Shown here one piece after another: positions 7,187-15,227 of a stretch of DNA of 33,526 bases (positions within the stretch are counted from its first letter, which is position 1; the number at the start of each line of letters is the position of its first letter). The notes beneath the pieces are model-generated. The model saw nothing but the letters and a program-made list of their open reading frames with translations, was not told the DNA's origin and made no database searches. Both the position numbers and the translations under genes were made by a program. Origin of the DNA: JBBAAW01 sp041658075 (GTDB taxonomy: Bacteria > Patescibacteriota > WWE3 > UBA101185 > UBA10185); assembly GCA_041658075.1 (NCBI GenBank), contig JBBAAW010000009.1, positions 1-33,526 on the forward strand, written 5' to 3'.

Positions 7187-8869
7187 TTATACACCGTCGC
7201 AATAGGACTCAGTATCATAAACCGAGTATTCTATACCGCCGTATGTCGTTCTAAATACCGGATCGCCGTTTAATAAAAAGATGGAATAATTTGGTATAAA
7301 GTCTAGTTGTTCCGGGGGACTAACAAGAACAGTATAACTTAGACCGTATTTTCTCAGAAGGATGCATTGATCTTGTACAGATTCCGCCTCAAAAATGTCG
7401 CGCTTTATCTTTATTCTCAATTTTGTATCATATCCGGCACTCCACGAAAAATACGGCCAGCCTAAAAATATTTTTCTACCTGATAAAGAAATGGGGCTAA
7501 TGTAGTCAGCGTTTAATATTGTATCGTATGGATTGGTGTTATAAAGTGCCCAACGAGCCAAGGGGTGAGAGTTAACGTCCGGCCACAATCCAATATCGTC
7601 GTTCTTAATAGCAAAAAAATCAATAATCCCCGAAAAAACGAGAAAAAAGGATAGTATGAATAAGCTTAAGAAACCAAGAAAACGTATAAGTAGGTTGTTG
7701 AGCTTTAATAGCCCTTTAAGGAACAGAACAAGTGTGTAGGCAGTGAGCATATTTCCCATAATCAAAATAAAGTTAAAAAATTTATGATTTGCCGCAGTCT
7801 CGGGAGCAAAAGTCAATAAATTGGATATAATAAATATTGGAAAAAATGGAAAAAATATCTTTTTAACCTTTACAGAGGCTGCTAAAAATCCAATTGGAAT
7901 AATAAGACTGTGAAGACCCAGATTTTGCCACCAGTAGGAAAGGAAATGCTTGATATTTAAGGAATCGTGTATAAGGTAACCCGGATACCAATTTACCAAG
8001 GAAGGTCCGTGCTTGACTCCAATAATCTGGGGCACTACTACAAAAATACCCAGCAACCCAGCAACTGTAAGATATCTTCTTAACGGAGGAAATAAAAACC
8101 AGTAGGACAACATAATTATTGCCAAAATTAGCAGGGACGGCTGGTGAAAATACGGGAATATCGATAATGTCAAACCCCAAACAATAGACCAAGGTCTTTG
8201 TTTTTTCCAGGGTTTATTCTCCAAAAATAAAGCTGTAAGAATAAACAATAGAATTAAACCAAAAGCACCTGCTAAATGCCTTTGATTCGTATAGATATTA
8301 AGATTCCAAAAAGCTGTGATTTCTCCGGGACCCCAAGGAGCAAAAGCCGGAAATACTGAATTATTGCATATATCCTTCAGAGAGTGAGAAGAAAATGGAT
8401 TTATAGTAAAAAACCTTATAAATGCCAAAGAACCGTTAAACAAAAAAAATAATACAGAAAGAATTGAAATGGCTATATTTTTAAAAATCGTTTTCGATAG
8501 AAAGAAAATCATCGTCAAAAGAGAAAAAAAACCAATAATACTTGGCACATTTAATGCCCAGTCGATACGCAACCCTAGCTTTTCCAAGACTCCGATAAAC
8601 ATATAAAAAAGAAAGTGGTAACGAATAGGCTCCCCCGGGAAAAGTGGGTACTCAGGAATCTTTGCTTGTAACACCCGGGTAAGATTATCTCCCAAGGAAA
8701 AGGATCTAATAAGAGCGATGTGTGAAATAAAATCGCTATTAACCTTACTAGCAATCCTCATACTTTGATTTTTTTCATCATAACCAAAAGTATGAAACAT
8801 CAACCAACATGATAAGATAAATAAGAATGCAAAAAAAACTGCAGTGAAAGACTGTTTCAACCGTTGCAT
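7187..8869 (-). CDS. Polytopic membrane protein, divergent relative of the YYY family
   Basis: About 560 residues from the ATG at 8869; a TTG at 8923 extends it by 18 residues and places the start 5 nt after pilO. Many hydrophobic helices are seen. An early loop has SDFISHIALIRSFSLGDN followed by GEPIRYHFLFYMFIGVLEKLG, which lines up with GKTINYYYFGHYV of the downstream gene, the tyrosine run being YHF here. Its C-terminus also parallels that gene (GWPYFSWSAGYDT against GWGGHVWTYRGTP, then LRKYGLSYTVLVSPPEQ against LKKYKVDYIIVGSVEK). The two are probably an ancient tandem duplication. The likely role is surface glycan or glycoprotein assembly with a polyprenyl donor, but this is inference. 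Confidence 0.65.
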   Translation of the reverse strand: MQRLKQSFTAVFFAFLFILSCWLMFHTFGYDEKNQSMRIASKVNSDFISHIALIRSFSLGDNLTRVLQAKIPEYPLFPGEPIRYHFLFYMFIGVLEKLGLRIDWALNVPSIIGFFSLLTMIFFLSKTIFKNIAISILSVLFFLFNGSLAFIRFFTINPFSSHSLKDICNNSVFPAFAPWGPGEITAFWNLNIYTNQRHLAGAFGLILLFILTALFLENKPWKKQRPWSIVWGLTLSIFPYFHQPSLLILAIIMLSYWFLFPPLRRYLTVAGLLGIFVVVPQIIGVKHGPSLVNWYPGYLIHDSLNIKHFLSYWWQNLGLHSLIIPIGFLAASVKVKKIFFPFFPIFIISNLLTFAPETAANHKFFNFILIMGNMLTAYTLVLFLKGLLKLNNLLIRFLGFLSLFILSFFLVFSGIIDFFAIKNDDIGLWPDVNSHPLARWALYNTNPYDTILNADYISPISLSGRKIFLGWPYFSWSAGYDTKLRIKIKRDIFEAESVQDQCILLRKYGLSYTVLVSPPEQLDFIPNYSIFLLNGDPVFRTTYGGIEYSVYDTESYCDGV

Positions 8870-8928
8870 AAGCTTATTAAAGCCTGATATTGATAGTCGG
8901 GTAGGCTTAATCGTTGTAAACAATCCTC

Positions 8929-9693
8929 TTAAATCTTTGGCAATGTAGAATCAATTTTTTGCGCGTAGTTGCTAAAGGAATCAAGATCGGTCATAAAATC
9001 TCGATACACAACATTTTTAAGGTCAATAGGTGCGGCACTTTGAGAATAGCTTGAAAAACTAGGGTTCAAATAAGGCGATGACATTACGAGAGTTGCAGCT
9101 CTAACCTTTTCTCGTGTAGAAATTCGCAAACTTTCTATCCTAAAGAGTCTAATAGAATTTTCCGAAATCTTTAAAAACTTAATAAGCTCAGACAAATTGG
9201 TAGAATTCACAGAAACATTAACTTTTTCTTCCCGATAAAGCTCGGGGTCTGGAGTAATTCCAGCAGACGGCGCAGTAACGGGAGTGCTGTTACCTCTGTT
9301 AGTATTGGAATAATCCAAGGAGCTAAAAACCACTCCTGCGTCCTTACTCATAAGGCGTACTTGTTCAGAAAGTTCAGGTACTTTGTCACGCTCCTCAAGC
9401 GCCCAAGACATCTTAACCAAGTCGCTCACCACCAGGTTCTTATTGTCTTGAAGAGATTTTAATTGGTCAACCTTAGCCTGCAACACAGAAACCTCCTGCG
9501 TTTTAGTATTAATCTCCTCATTCAAAATCGGCAAAGATTTATATGTAGGGGAGATGTACAAGGCAAAAGTGGCTAAAGACAACGCAACCAAAATTATTGG
9601 AACCATAAAGTTTAACAGAGCTTCCACCGCCTCACCCGCATAATTTCTAGTACGCGAGTCCAAGCCAAAATTAAATTTATTGGGCAACATCAT
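8929..9693 (-). CDS. pilO: Type IV pilus inner-membrane platform protein PilO
   Basis: A 254-residue bitopic protein with a short cytoplasmic N-terminus, one membrane helix (FMVPIILVALSLATFALYI, near residues 29-47), a coiled coil (NEEINTKTQEVSVLQAKVDQ, near 58-77) and a C-terminal ferredoxin-like periplasmic/extracellular region. This is the standard PilO plan; PilO pairs with PilN to connect PilM and the pilus base. The ATG overlaps the pilN stop as ATGA and GGAG lies about 11 nt upstream within pilN. The middle has a Ser/Thr/Pro-rich insert (TNRGNSTPVTAPSAGITPDP). The family is poorly conserved, so the call leans on the pilM-pilN-pilO order. Confidence 0.82.
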   Translation of the reverse strand: MMLPNKFNFGLDSRTRNYAGEAVEALLNFMVPIILVALSLATFALYISPTYKSLPILNEEINTKTQEVSVLQAKVDQLKSLQDNKNLVVSDLVKMSWALEERDKVPELSEQVRLMSKDAGVVFSSLDYSNTNRGNSTPVTAPSAGITPDPELYREEKVNVSVNSTNLSELIKFLKISENSIRLFRIESLRISTREKVRAATLVMSSPYLNPSFSSYSQSAAPIDLKNVVYRDFMTDLDSFSNYAQKIDSTLPKI

Positions 9694-10283
9694 TTTAAAA
9701 AATTCTCCTCATTAATTTTAAAAGAAACAGTGTATTCCACGGATTTTCCTTCATTAACATTTAAAGAATCCAGCGACACCTCCGAAAACGCGTTTTTTCC
9801 ACTTAAACTAACCGCCGACTCCGTAGACGCGTTGCCTTCCTTGGCGAATCGATTAACTAAGGTGGACACGTCCACTAAATCCTTGGACGAACCAGTAATT
9901 CGGGCTTTCTTGCCTGACCCTTCAAAGCCAATGCTTTCCAAAACCACGTTTTCCGGAACTCTAGCTAAAAGCTCTGTTAAAACAGCGGAATATTTTACGC
10001 GACTTTGAAGATACTTTTGCAGAAGAAAATACTTGCCGGAAAGCTTCTTAGAGTATTCCTCCACTTCCTTCATGCTGTCTTTTTGGGCGGTAAAATCGGT
10101 TTTTTGTTGGTCTAAAGAGGTAAGCTGACTTTTTAGTCGACTCGATTTATAAAAAAGGAAACCTGCCACAGCAAGTAGAATAGCAAAAAGCAATAAAGAG
10201 GTTTTAATAGAGGTACCAACTATGTACTGGGTCTTTTGCCTTTTAATCTCCTGTGGGGGAGTAAGATTAATTCCTGTGAGCAT
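9690..10283 (-). CDS. pilN: Type IV pilus assembly protein PilN
   Basis: A 197-residue bitopic protein. It begins with the short cytoplasmic INLTPP motif (residues 5-10), the segment of PilN that docks into PilM, followed by one membrane helix (SLLLFAILLAVAGFLFY, near 29-45), a coiled coil (SQLTSLDQQKTDFTAQKD) and an extracytoplasmic alpha/beta domain containing VPENVVLESIGFEG. It is flanked by pilM (12 nt upstream) and pilO (4-nt overlap). No Shine-Dalgarno is seen. A TATAGT hexamer 6 nt before the ATG could be a secondary promoter, which I rate as weak. Confidence 0.85.
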   Translation of the reverse strand: MLTGINLTPPQEIKRQKTQYIVGTSIKTSLLLFAILLAVAGFLFYKSSRLKSQLTSLDQQKTDFTAQKDSMKEVEEYSKKLSGKYFLLQKYLQSRVKYSAVLTELLARVPENVVLESIGFEGSGKKARITGSSKDLVDVSTLVNRFAKEGNASTESAVSLSGKNAFSEVSLDSLNVNEGKSVEYTVSFKINEENFLK

Positions 10284-10295
10284 ATCTATACTATA

Positions 10296-11330
10296 TTAGA
10301 CAATTTCCTTTAATGCAAGACCCACCGCAACCGTATACAGCGGACCTAAATTTATTAACTTTTCTTTTTCTGGTAACAATTTAGAAGAGAACTCTAAATT
10401 AGCAAACGGGTTGGCAAGTTCCACCTCAATGTTTAGATTTTCCGCACTATAACCTAAAAGTCCCGGCATAGTGGCCGCACCTCCGGAATAAAGTACCCTA
10501 TTAAAGGTGCAGTAGTTGTTACGAGTGGTATAAAAATTCATGGTTCGTTTAATCTCGTTAATTAAAGTTTCTGCCACGGGCAATACAACCTGCCGTATCT
10601 TTCCGTCCAAAAGTTCGGCGTCCAAACCATAACTTTTCCTATATTCCTCCGCTTGTTCTTCCGTAATGTCTAAACCCTGCGCTATAGCTTTGTTAAAAAA
10701 GTCGCCACCTAAAGAAACATTTCTAGAAAATCTAACATTACCTTTTCTAATCACCATCATATCTGTACCCATTGAACCCACATTTACGACTAAAATTGCT
10801 TCGTTTGGTTGTAAATATTGACCTCTTACCAAAGCCCTTACAATAGAAAAGCTGTCCGACTCCACGGAAACCGCCTTTAAACCGACCGTACGCGCGGTTT
10901 CTATGAGTTTCTCTACATATTCTTTTCCGCAAGCCACTACATTAACCTCTGTTTCCTCTTTGTTTTGCTCGTTAGGACCTAGGTTTTCAAAACTATAAAC
11001 AAGTTCCGCTAAAGGTCTTGGAAAGATCTTGCCCCCCTGAATGTCCAAGTACCCCTTTATCTCTTTGTCGGTTTTAAAGGGTAAACTTAATATGGTAGTA
11101 AAAACGCTTGACTCGGGAAGTGATAAAACCACATTTTTGGTGGAAAAGCCTGCGCTTCCAACAAATTCCTTTAAATTTTCCGTTGACTCTTTGGGGTCTT
11201 TGTTCGGGCACGACTCACAAATTAAGGCTTTAGTTAGTATCGGTTTTTTAGCACCAGCAACTTTTTTGTAGTCGACTTCTACTGCTCTATATGAGGTGTG
11301 ACCTATATCTAAACCAATTACTGCGGGCAT
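10296..11330 (-). CDS. pilM: Type IV pilus assembly ATPase-like protein PilM
   Basis: Actin-fold cytoplasmic protein, 344 residues, that binds the PilN N-terminus and couples the motor to the pilus platform. The first nucleotide-binding strand is VIGLDIGHTSYRAVEV (near 4-19). Other family stretches are LSLPESSVFTTILSLP, VVNVGSMGTDMMVIRKG (near 185-201), SLGGDFFNKAIAQGL, and LYSGGAATMPGLLGYSAENL near residues 274-293. No Shine-Dalgarno precedes the ATG; a TAAAAT hexamer lies 6 nt upstream with TTGTTT 17 nt further, so a start-proximal promoter is possible but less convincing than others in this window. Confidence 0.92.
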   Translation of the reverse strand: MPAVIGLDIGHTSYRAVEVDYKKVAGAKKPILTKALICESCPNKDPKESTENLKEFVGSAGFSTKNVVLSLPESSVFTTILSLPFKTDKEIKGYLDIQGGKIFPRPLAELVYSFENLGPNEQNKEETEVNVVACGKEYVEKLIETARTVGLKAVSVESDSFSIVRALVRGQYLQPNEAILVVNVGSMGTDMMVIRKGNVRFSRNVSLGGDFFNKAIAQGLDITEEQAEEYRKSYGLDAELLDGKIRQVVLPVAETLINEIKRTMNFYTTRNNYCTFNRVLYSGGAATMPGLLGYSAENLNIEVELANPFANLEFSSKLLPEKEKLINLGPLYTVAVGLALKEIV

Positions 11331-11342
11331 GGGAATATTTTA

Positions 11343-11900
11343 CTAGTAACTTCCGCGTAAAACAACTGTTGTGTCAAGCGTTGTTTCTGCGTTAAACATT
11401 TTTGCGCCAGAATTGTTTGGCTTAACAAACTTTATGGTTATATTTACTGCCGTTGTCTTTCCGGATGCCGTTACCAGCGTAAACCCCGAACTCGCTGAAT
11501 CAACAGACACTGCAGATAGGGTTGGTTTTTCATCTACTAAAGTATCGTCGGTAAGCTTGATCGTATTCAAAAGCACGCAACCCATGTTTGCACTACTACA
11601 GTCGGAAGCACCAAACGCTATCTTGTAGGTTATCGTAACAGGGGAGGTAGGAGAACCCTGATACAAGGTAAGTGTTTTTCCTGATGGCAATATTTCGGCG
11701 TTATAGGACTTTTTAATGTCGTTCTCCATTTTTAGGAAAACAAAACTGGAGGCTTGTTCAATGTCAATAGCCATCTGTGCCTTAACTGAACTTCTTAACA
11801 GGGCAACAATAATATTTACAGAAACCAACGACACAATTGCCAAAAGACTAACAGAAATTAACAGTTCCACAAGCGTAAAACCCTTTTGAGACTTTTTCAT
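11343..11900 (-). CDS. Prepilin-like minor pseudopilin (PilW/GspJ-like)
   Basis: A 185-residue class III signal protein: MKKSQKG then FTLVELLISVSLLAIVS, with cleavage expected after Gly7 and Glu at mature position 5. I chose the ATG at 11900 because GGAGG lies 5 nt upstream and this ATG overlaps the stop of the preceding gene (ATGA), rather than the ATG at 11912. The remainder is a beta-rich domain with two cysteines in DCSSANMGC that could pair. Its place after two other pseudopilins and before pilM resembles minor-pilin clusters (GspH-I-J order); the exact subtype is not secure. Confidence 0.78.
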   Translation of the reverse strand: MKKSQKGFTLVELLISVSLLAIVSLVSVNIIVALLRSSVKAQMAIDIEQASSFVFLKMENDIKKSYNAEILPSGKTLTLYQGSPTSPVTITYKIAFGASDCSSANMGCVLLNTIKLTDDTLVDEKPTLSAVSVDSASSGFTLVTASGKTTAVNITIKFVKPNNSGAKMFNAETTLDTTVVLRGSY

Positions 11901-12364
11901 AACGACCTCCAATCCGATAGCAACCCCTCTATCTTATAGCTTTTTGCCACATTAGAGACATTCCAGTCCGCACCAACGGTATACTTAAATTCTTTAGCGT
12001 CAAGACTAGCAACATCGGTAGTAAAGTAGTATGTAACAACCGACGGACCTGTACCCACAGAACTTGAACCGCTTTGGGCAGCTCCACTTGAATCAATGTG
12101 GCAATAACTACCTTTACAATTATTATACATTGTGGCTACAAAAGTCGACCATGTGGAAGTGTCGCGTAGTAATTTTAGTCGCTCTGCCTGACTTTGTGCT
12201 GTCTTTCCCGCCTCCGCATAAGCCTTGTTGGTAGTTGCAGCCTTAACAGTAACAGCAGCTAAAGAAACCATTGCCAATATAACAACAACCGATACCCCAA
12301 AAGCCAGCAAGATTTCTATAAGAGCATATCCTCTAAAGTTTTTAGTTTGAGCAGGTAACCGCAT
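11897..12364 (-). CDS. Prepilin-like minor pseudopilin (PilV/GspI-like)
   Basis: A 155-residue protein with a class III leader, MRLPAQTKNFRG then YALIEILLAFGVSVVVILA. Mature residue 1 is tyrosine instead of the usual phenylalanine, and Glu at position 5 is kept. The helix continues into AAVTVKAATTNKAYAEAGKTAQ, as in GspI/PilV-type minor pilins, and a small globular part follows with Cys pairs around NNCKGSYC. The start overlaps the end of the upstream pseudopilin by 23 nt and the stop overlaps the next gene by 4 nt, so the three are translationally coupled. Confidence 0.76.
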   Translation of the reverse strand: MRLPAQTKNFRGYALIEILLAFGVSVVVILAMVSLAAVTVKAATTNKAYAEAGKTAQSQAERLKLLRDTSTWSTFVATMYNNCKGSYCHIDSSGAAQSGSSSVGTGPSVVTYYFTTDVASLDAKEFKYTVGADWNVSNVAKSYKIEGLLSDWRSL

Positions 12365-12830
12365 TGCTTGATCTTCTTGTTGCTACAGCCTCCGCCGTTT
12401 TGAATGCAAAAAATACGCACAGTGGCGAATCAGCAGAAGCAATCCTAGCCACTACTTCGTTTGGAAGCGTCTTAGTAGAATCTACAACGACATTTGCGCT
12501 CGCCGGAGGTTCGCCTGGAACTTCACCTGTTCCACCACATGCCCCAGGCGTGGCAATATCTGACCTAAATTGGTAGTATGTCCCAGAACCGTTTTCAAAC
12601 TTAACCCCTGAATATTTATATTTTACAGCGTCACTTGCACCAGGACCGCCAACTTCCGCAAGAGCTCTATTTCGGGCTGTAGCAGTTGCATCTTTAACCG
12701 CATCAACGGATTGCTGTAATTTCTTCTCGTTCAATGAATTTGTGTACGACGGTAGAAAAGCCACAGACGCAGTAGCCAAAACACCTACCGCAACCAAAAC
12801 CTCAACTAATGTAAATCCTTTATTAGTCAT
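12342..12830 (-). CDS. Prepilin-like minor pseudopilin (GspH/FimT-like)
   Basis: A 162-residue protein with the very short class III leader MTNKG followed by FTLVEVLVAVGVLATASVAFLP. Glu at mature position 5 is present. The segment QSVDAVKDATATARNRAL resembles the helix of GspH/FimT-type minor pilins. A strong Shine-Dalgarno AAGGAG is 6 nt before the ATG. It is the first of a coupled trio of pseudopilins leading into pilM. A CSN-type C-terminus and a second cysteine in PLCVFF may form a disulfide. Confidence 0.77.
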   Translation of the reverse strand: MTNKGFTLVEVLVAVGVLATASVAFLPSYTNSLNEKKLQQSVDAVKDATATARNRALAEVGGPGASDAVKYKYSGVKFENGSGTYYQFRSDIATPGACGGTGEVPGEPPASANVVVDSTKTLPNEVVARIASADSPLCVFFAFKTAEAVATRRSSNAVTCSN

Positions 12831-12854
12831 TTTTTCTCCTTCTAAACTTTTAAA

Positions 12855-13352
12855 TTAATCAGCTGTTGCATAATAAGCTATACCCGAACTGCAATTGCAA
12901 CCCCCCGCCAATACGGTATTAGGACATCCCGTGGTTCCCATGGAAGCAACCTCCACGTTTGTGACGAGTAAGTAGCTAACTCCATCCGACTTGTAAGCAT
13001 AGCCTCTCCAATTAGCACCTGAACACAAAGTCCCGGTCTTTTTTGGATCCTCTGGAAGAGTGTTTATGTATGTAGGTGACAAGAGAGGAACGGCAGTTGA
13101 AAGAGAAGTGACAGCCACCCAACCGGCAGAAATCGGGTAGCCTCTATTGTCGCTAAAGTAGCTTTCCAAAGCTACTTTAACTTTTGACAAATCAGAAATT
13201 CTTTGCGAATCGCGAGCTTTGGCTTGAATACCTCTGGGATTAAGCACGGCCAACAGAACTCCCGTTAAAATGGCAATTAAAGAAATGGATATCAACAACT
13301 CCATTAAAGTAAAGCCTTGGCCACTAAAATATTGGGCAGACACTTTTCTCAT
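12855..13352 (-). CDS. Type IV pilin with N-terminal methylation motif
   Basis: A 165-residue pilin: leader MRKVSAQYFSGQG, then FTLMELLISISLIAILTGVLLAVLNPRG, with Glu5. The region KARDSQRISDLSKVKVALESYF, followed by an Asn/Tyr/Pro loop (SDNRGYPIS), is the common major-pilin pattern. The C-terminal domain has cysteines in TGCPNTV and GGCNCSSG. A further in-frame ATG at 13364 exists, but the -10 of a well-formed promoter spans 13363-13368, so the ATG at 13352, 10 nt after it, is the better start. It is the first gene of the unit leading to the pseudopilins and pilMNO. Confidence 0.82.
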   Translation of the reverse strand: MRKVSAQYFSGQGFTLMELLISISLIAILTGVLLAVLNPRGIQAKARDSQRISDLSKVKVALESYFSDNRGYPISAGWVAVTSLSTAVPLLSPTYINTLPEDPKKTGTLCSGANWRGYAYKSDGVSYLLVTNVEVASMGTTGCPNTVLAGGCNCSSGIAYYATAD

Positions 13353-13362
13353 AACTACATCC

Positions 13363-13390
13363 ATCTTAACCTAACAAGCTACTTTGTCAA
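13363..13390 (-). promoter_or_regulatory. Predicted start-proximal promoter of pilin gene at 13352
   Basis: Reading the minus strand: -35 TTGACA (13390-13385, consensus), 16-nt spacer, -10 TAAGAT (13368-13363), 10 nt, then ATG at 13352. Expected 5' leader is about 3-4 nt and no Shine-Dalgarno is available to this ATG. Confidence 0.6.
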
Positions 13391-13492
13391 TAATCAAAAC
13401 ACTAACTTGAATCTTGTGTGGTCTTTTCCAGCCAAGAACCAACCTTTGGACTGAGAATTAAGCGGCGTAGCCTCTCTTATATTACGCCCGGT

Positions 13493-14647
13493 TTAATAGC
13501 AGCCTATGGCCATGCGTTCCGTAGACGGGTTTGTTGTGATGCCCTGCCAGTTGAGAGTTGCCGGGTTGGGCCAGTGCCAAGCCCCCTGTTCCTGACTGCA
13601 GTTGGAGGTTAGATAGTTCGGGCATTGCTCGCATAGCCCAGCCCCCCAGTACTGATATCCAGCTGAGTCAGTAAAGCTGAGTGGTCCACTCGTGCACAAG
13701 CGGCCACAAGTGTCGCAGTATCCACCTACCGTACTATATTGTTGCCAATTACTGTATTGAGTCCACACGGTTGGAACTGTTGGACAGGATACATTCACAC
13801 CCGTAAATTTACATAAGTAATAATCCCCAGTCACGTTGAACAACGTTCCGCCGGCAGATACACAGTCAGCAGTCGTATGTATGCTACCGACTACCATAAG
13901 CATTTCAGTGTAGGTGGCACTGCCGATAGCACTGTTAGCATAACCTCCTCGTATCGCTAAAGCTTTTACTATTACGGCTGCATTTATCACAAGCGGTGTC
14001 GTTGACTGTCTAGTTGATGATGTTGTGGGAGTACTTCCATTTGTTGTGTAGTATATTGCATCAGCTCCGGCTGAGGTTATGGTAACCGTGGTTCCAAAAG
14101 CGATCGCTCCAGCAGCCGGATTAAAGGTTGGGGTTGGTGCTATTGGCGTAGGTGCAGATGTAGAAGTTGGGGTCGGCGTAGGTGCAGAACAAATACCCGT
14201 ACTACATTGCGTACAGTCCCTAAGTTTTCCCCAATCGGACTGATACTTAAAACAAGCCGCTGGATCGCTGGCTTTTGACACCCAAACACTAAAAGAAGAT
14301 CTATCGGATGGCGTCGAGTATGTGTATATCACACCTTGTGTGGGTTCATTGTTTGGAATTTTAGAAATGAAGACGGCGGCTTCAAGTCCAGTGGGTTTGT
14401 TGTTGGAATCGGGAATCATGTCATCTTGAGCGGGATATTCACCGTTAGCACTGGCGTAAGCCTCTATCCCCGAGCTGAGTTTTTCCAAATTAGACTGCCT
14501 AATCCCATCTTCTGCCACTTGTTGCTGTTTTTTTGGATTTAGGATTAAAAGCGTAACACCGCTTAGAATACCTACAAGGCTAATAACAACAAGCAGTTCT
14601 ATTAAAGTAAATCCAGAGTTTCTTTTTGTAGAGCGGTTTTTAAACAT
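13493..14647 (-). CDS. Type IV pilin fused to a chitobiase-like domain and a Cys/Trp-rich tail (putative tip adhesin)
   Basis: A 384-residue pilin, more than twice the usual size. Order: leader MFKNRSTKRNSG; FTLIELLVVISLVGILSG helix with Glu5; a pilin domain to about residue 150 (KIPNNEPT, FSVWVSKA, CFKYQSDWG); a Pro/Thr/Ser linker (TPTPTSTSAPTPIAPTPT) near 157-175; a domain of about 75 residues with YYTTNGSTPTTSS, the hallmark of the CHB_HEX_C family found in chitobiases and cell-wall enzymes; and a tail of about 130 residues with ten cysteines and many Trp/Tyr (WTQYSNWQQY, CDTC, CEQC, WHWPNP). The ATG at 14647 is set by the promoter 8 nt upstream; the longer upstream frame is not coding. 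The role as a surface-binding subunit is inferred. Confidence 0.82.
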   Translation of the reverse strand: MFKNRSTKRNSGFTLIELLVVISLVGILSGVTLLILNPKKQQQVAEDGIRQSNLEKLSSGIEAYASANGEYPAQDDMIPDSNNKPTGLEAAVFISKIPNNEPTQGVIYTYSTPSDRSSFSVWVSKASDPAACFKYQSDWGKLRDCTQCSTGICSAPTPTPTSTSAPTPIAPTPTFNPAAGAIAFGTTVTITSAGADAIYYTTNGSTPTTSSTRQSTTPLVINAAVIVKALAIRGGYANSAIGSATYTEMLMVVGSIHTTADCVSAGGTLFNVTGDYYLCKFTGVNVSCPTVPTVWTQYSNWQQYSTVGGYCDTCGRLCTSGPLSFTDSAGYQYWGAGLCEQCPNYLTSNCSQEQGAWHWPNPATLNWQGITTNPSTERMAIGCY

Positions 14648-14699
14648 CCTCTTTAAGTATATTTTATGTGCTGCGGGTGTCAAGCATAAGTTACTCCAC
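14606..14699 (-). repeat. Duplicated promoter-plus-leader segment, copy A
   Basis: This 94-nt stretch aligns without gaps to 15617-15710, with about 14 mismatches by hand count, nearly all transitions. It covers the promoter, the start codon and the first 14 codons of the pilin-adhesin gene. The -35, -10, the AAAGAGG before the ATG and the sequence around the ATG are unchanged between the copies. Confidence 0.85.
14656..14683 (-). promoter_or_regulatory. Predicted start-proximal promoter of the pilin-adhesin gene
   Basis: Minus strand: -35 TTGACA (14683-14678), 16-nt spacer, -10 TATACT (14661-14656), then TAAAGAGG and the ATG at 14647. With 8 nt between -10 and ATG, transcription should begin at or within 1-3 nt of the start codon. 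The AAGAGG directly abuts the ATG, too close to serve as a normal Shine-Dalgarno. Confidence 0.7.
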
Positions 14700-14756
14700 G
14701 TATCTAATGTGTAACCTATGTTTATCAGCCTATTCAGTTGGAGTTGGAGAAGAGAC

Positions 14757-15227
14757 CTAAACACACTCAGTTGCGGTATCGCAAGGCGTACAGTCCTTAA
14801 TTTTCCCCCAAGCGGACTGATACTTAAAACAAGCCAGTGCATCACCGGTCTTTGGCACCCAAACACTGAAGATCGTTTGATCAGCAGTAGCTTCGTAAGA
14901 ATATGTTAAAGGGCTTGTGGGCTCATTGTTTGGAATTTTAGAAATAAAAGTTGCCAGCTCTGGATCGTCTGGTATGTTGTCAACTGGGGTAGTATCAATT
15001 ATATTGGCAGGATAATTTCCGTTAGCATTACCGTAAGCCTCTATCCCCAACGCGTATTTTTGCAAATTAGACTGTCTGACTCCATCCTCCGCCACCTGTC
15101 GCTGTTTTTTTGGATTTAAGATTGAAAAGGTAACACCGCTTAGAATACCTACAAGGCTAATAACAATAAGCAGTTCAACCAGAGTAAATCCGCGTTGACT
15201 GTTAGAAGACAAATTTTTCACAAACAA
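14757..15227 (-). CDS. Type IV pilin, paralogue of the pilin-adhesin core
   Basis: A 154-156 residue pilin starting at TTG (15227) or, equally likely, GTG (15221); AGGGG lies 4 nt before the TTG and 10 nt before the GTG. Leader ends RG, then FTLVELLIVISLVGILSGVTF with Glu5. Its mature domain is nearly the same as the core of the 13493-14647 product: NPKKQRQVAEDGVRQSNLQK, ISKIPNNEPTS, FSVWVPK, ACFKYQSAWGKIKDC, ending CDTATECV where the other protein enters its Pro/Thr linker. The start overlaps the end of the upstream pilin, with which it is probably co-transcribed. Confidence 0.85.
   Translation of the reverse strand: MFVKNLSSNSQRGFTLVELLIVISLVGILSGVTFSILNPKKQRQVAEDGVRQSNLQKYALGIEAYGNANGNYPANIIDTTPVDNIPDDPELATFISKIPNNEPTSPLTYSYEATADQTIFSVWVPKTGDALACFKYQSAWGKIKDCTPCDTATECV

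Noticed and set aside
13493..13760. Variable region of a diversity-generating retroelement at the 3' end of the pilin-adhesin gene
   Set aside because: DGR targets are known in CPR and the tail is at the C-terminus, but I see no reverse transcriptase, no nearby template repeat with adenine-specific changes, and no C-type-lectin ending.
14648..14866. N-terminal extension of the pilin-adhesin frame up to 14866
   Set aside because: The extra 73 codons run antisense-like through the neighbouring pilin end and over a promoter; the class III leader starts at the ATG at 14647.
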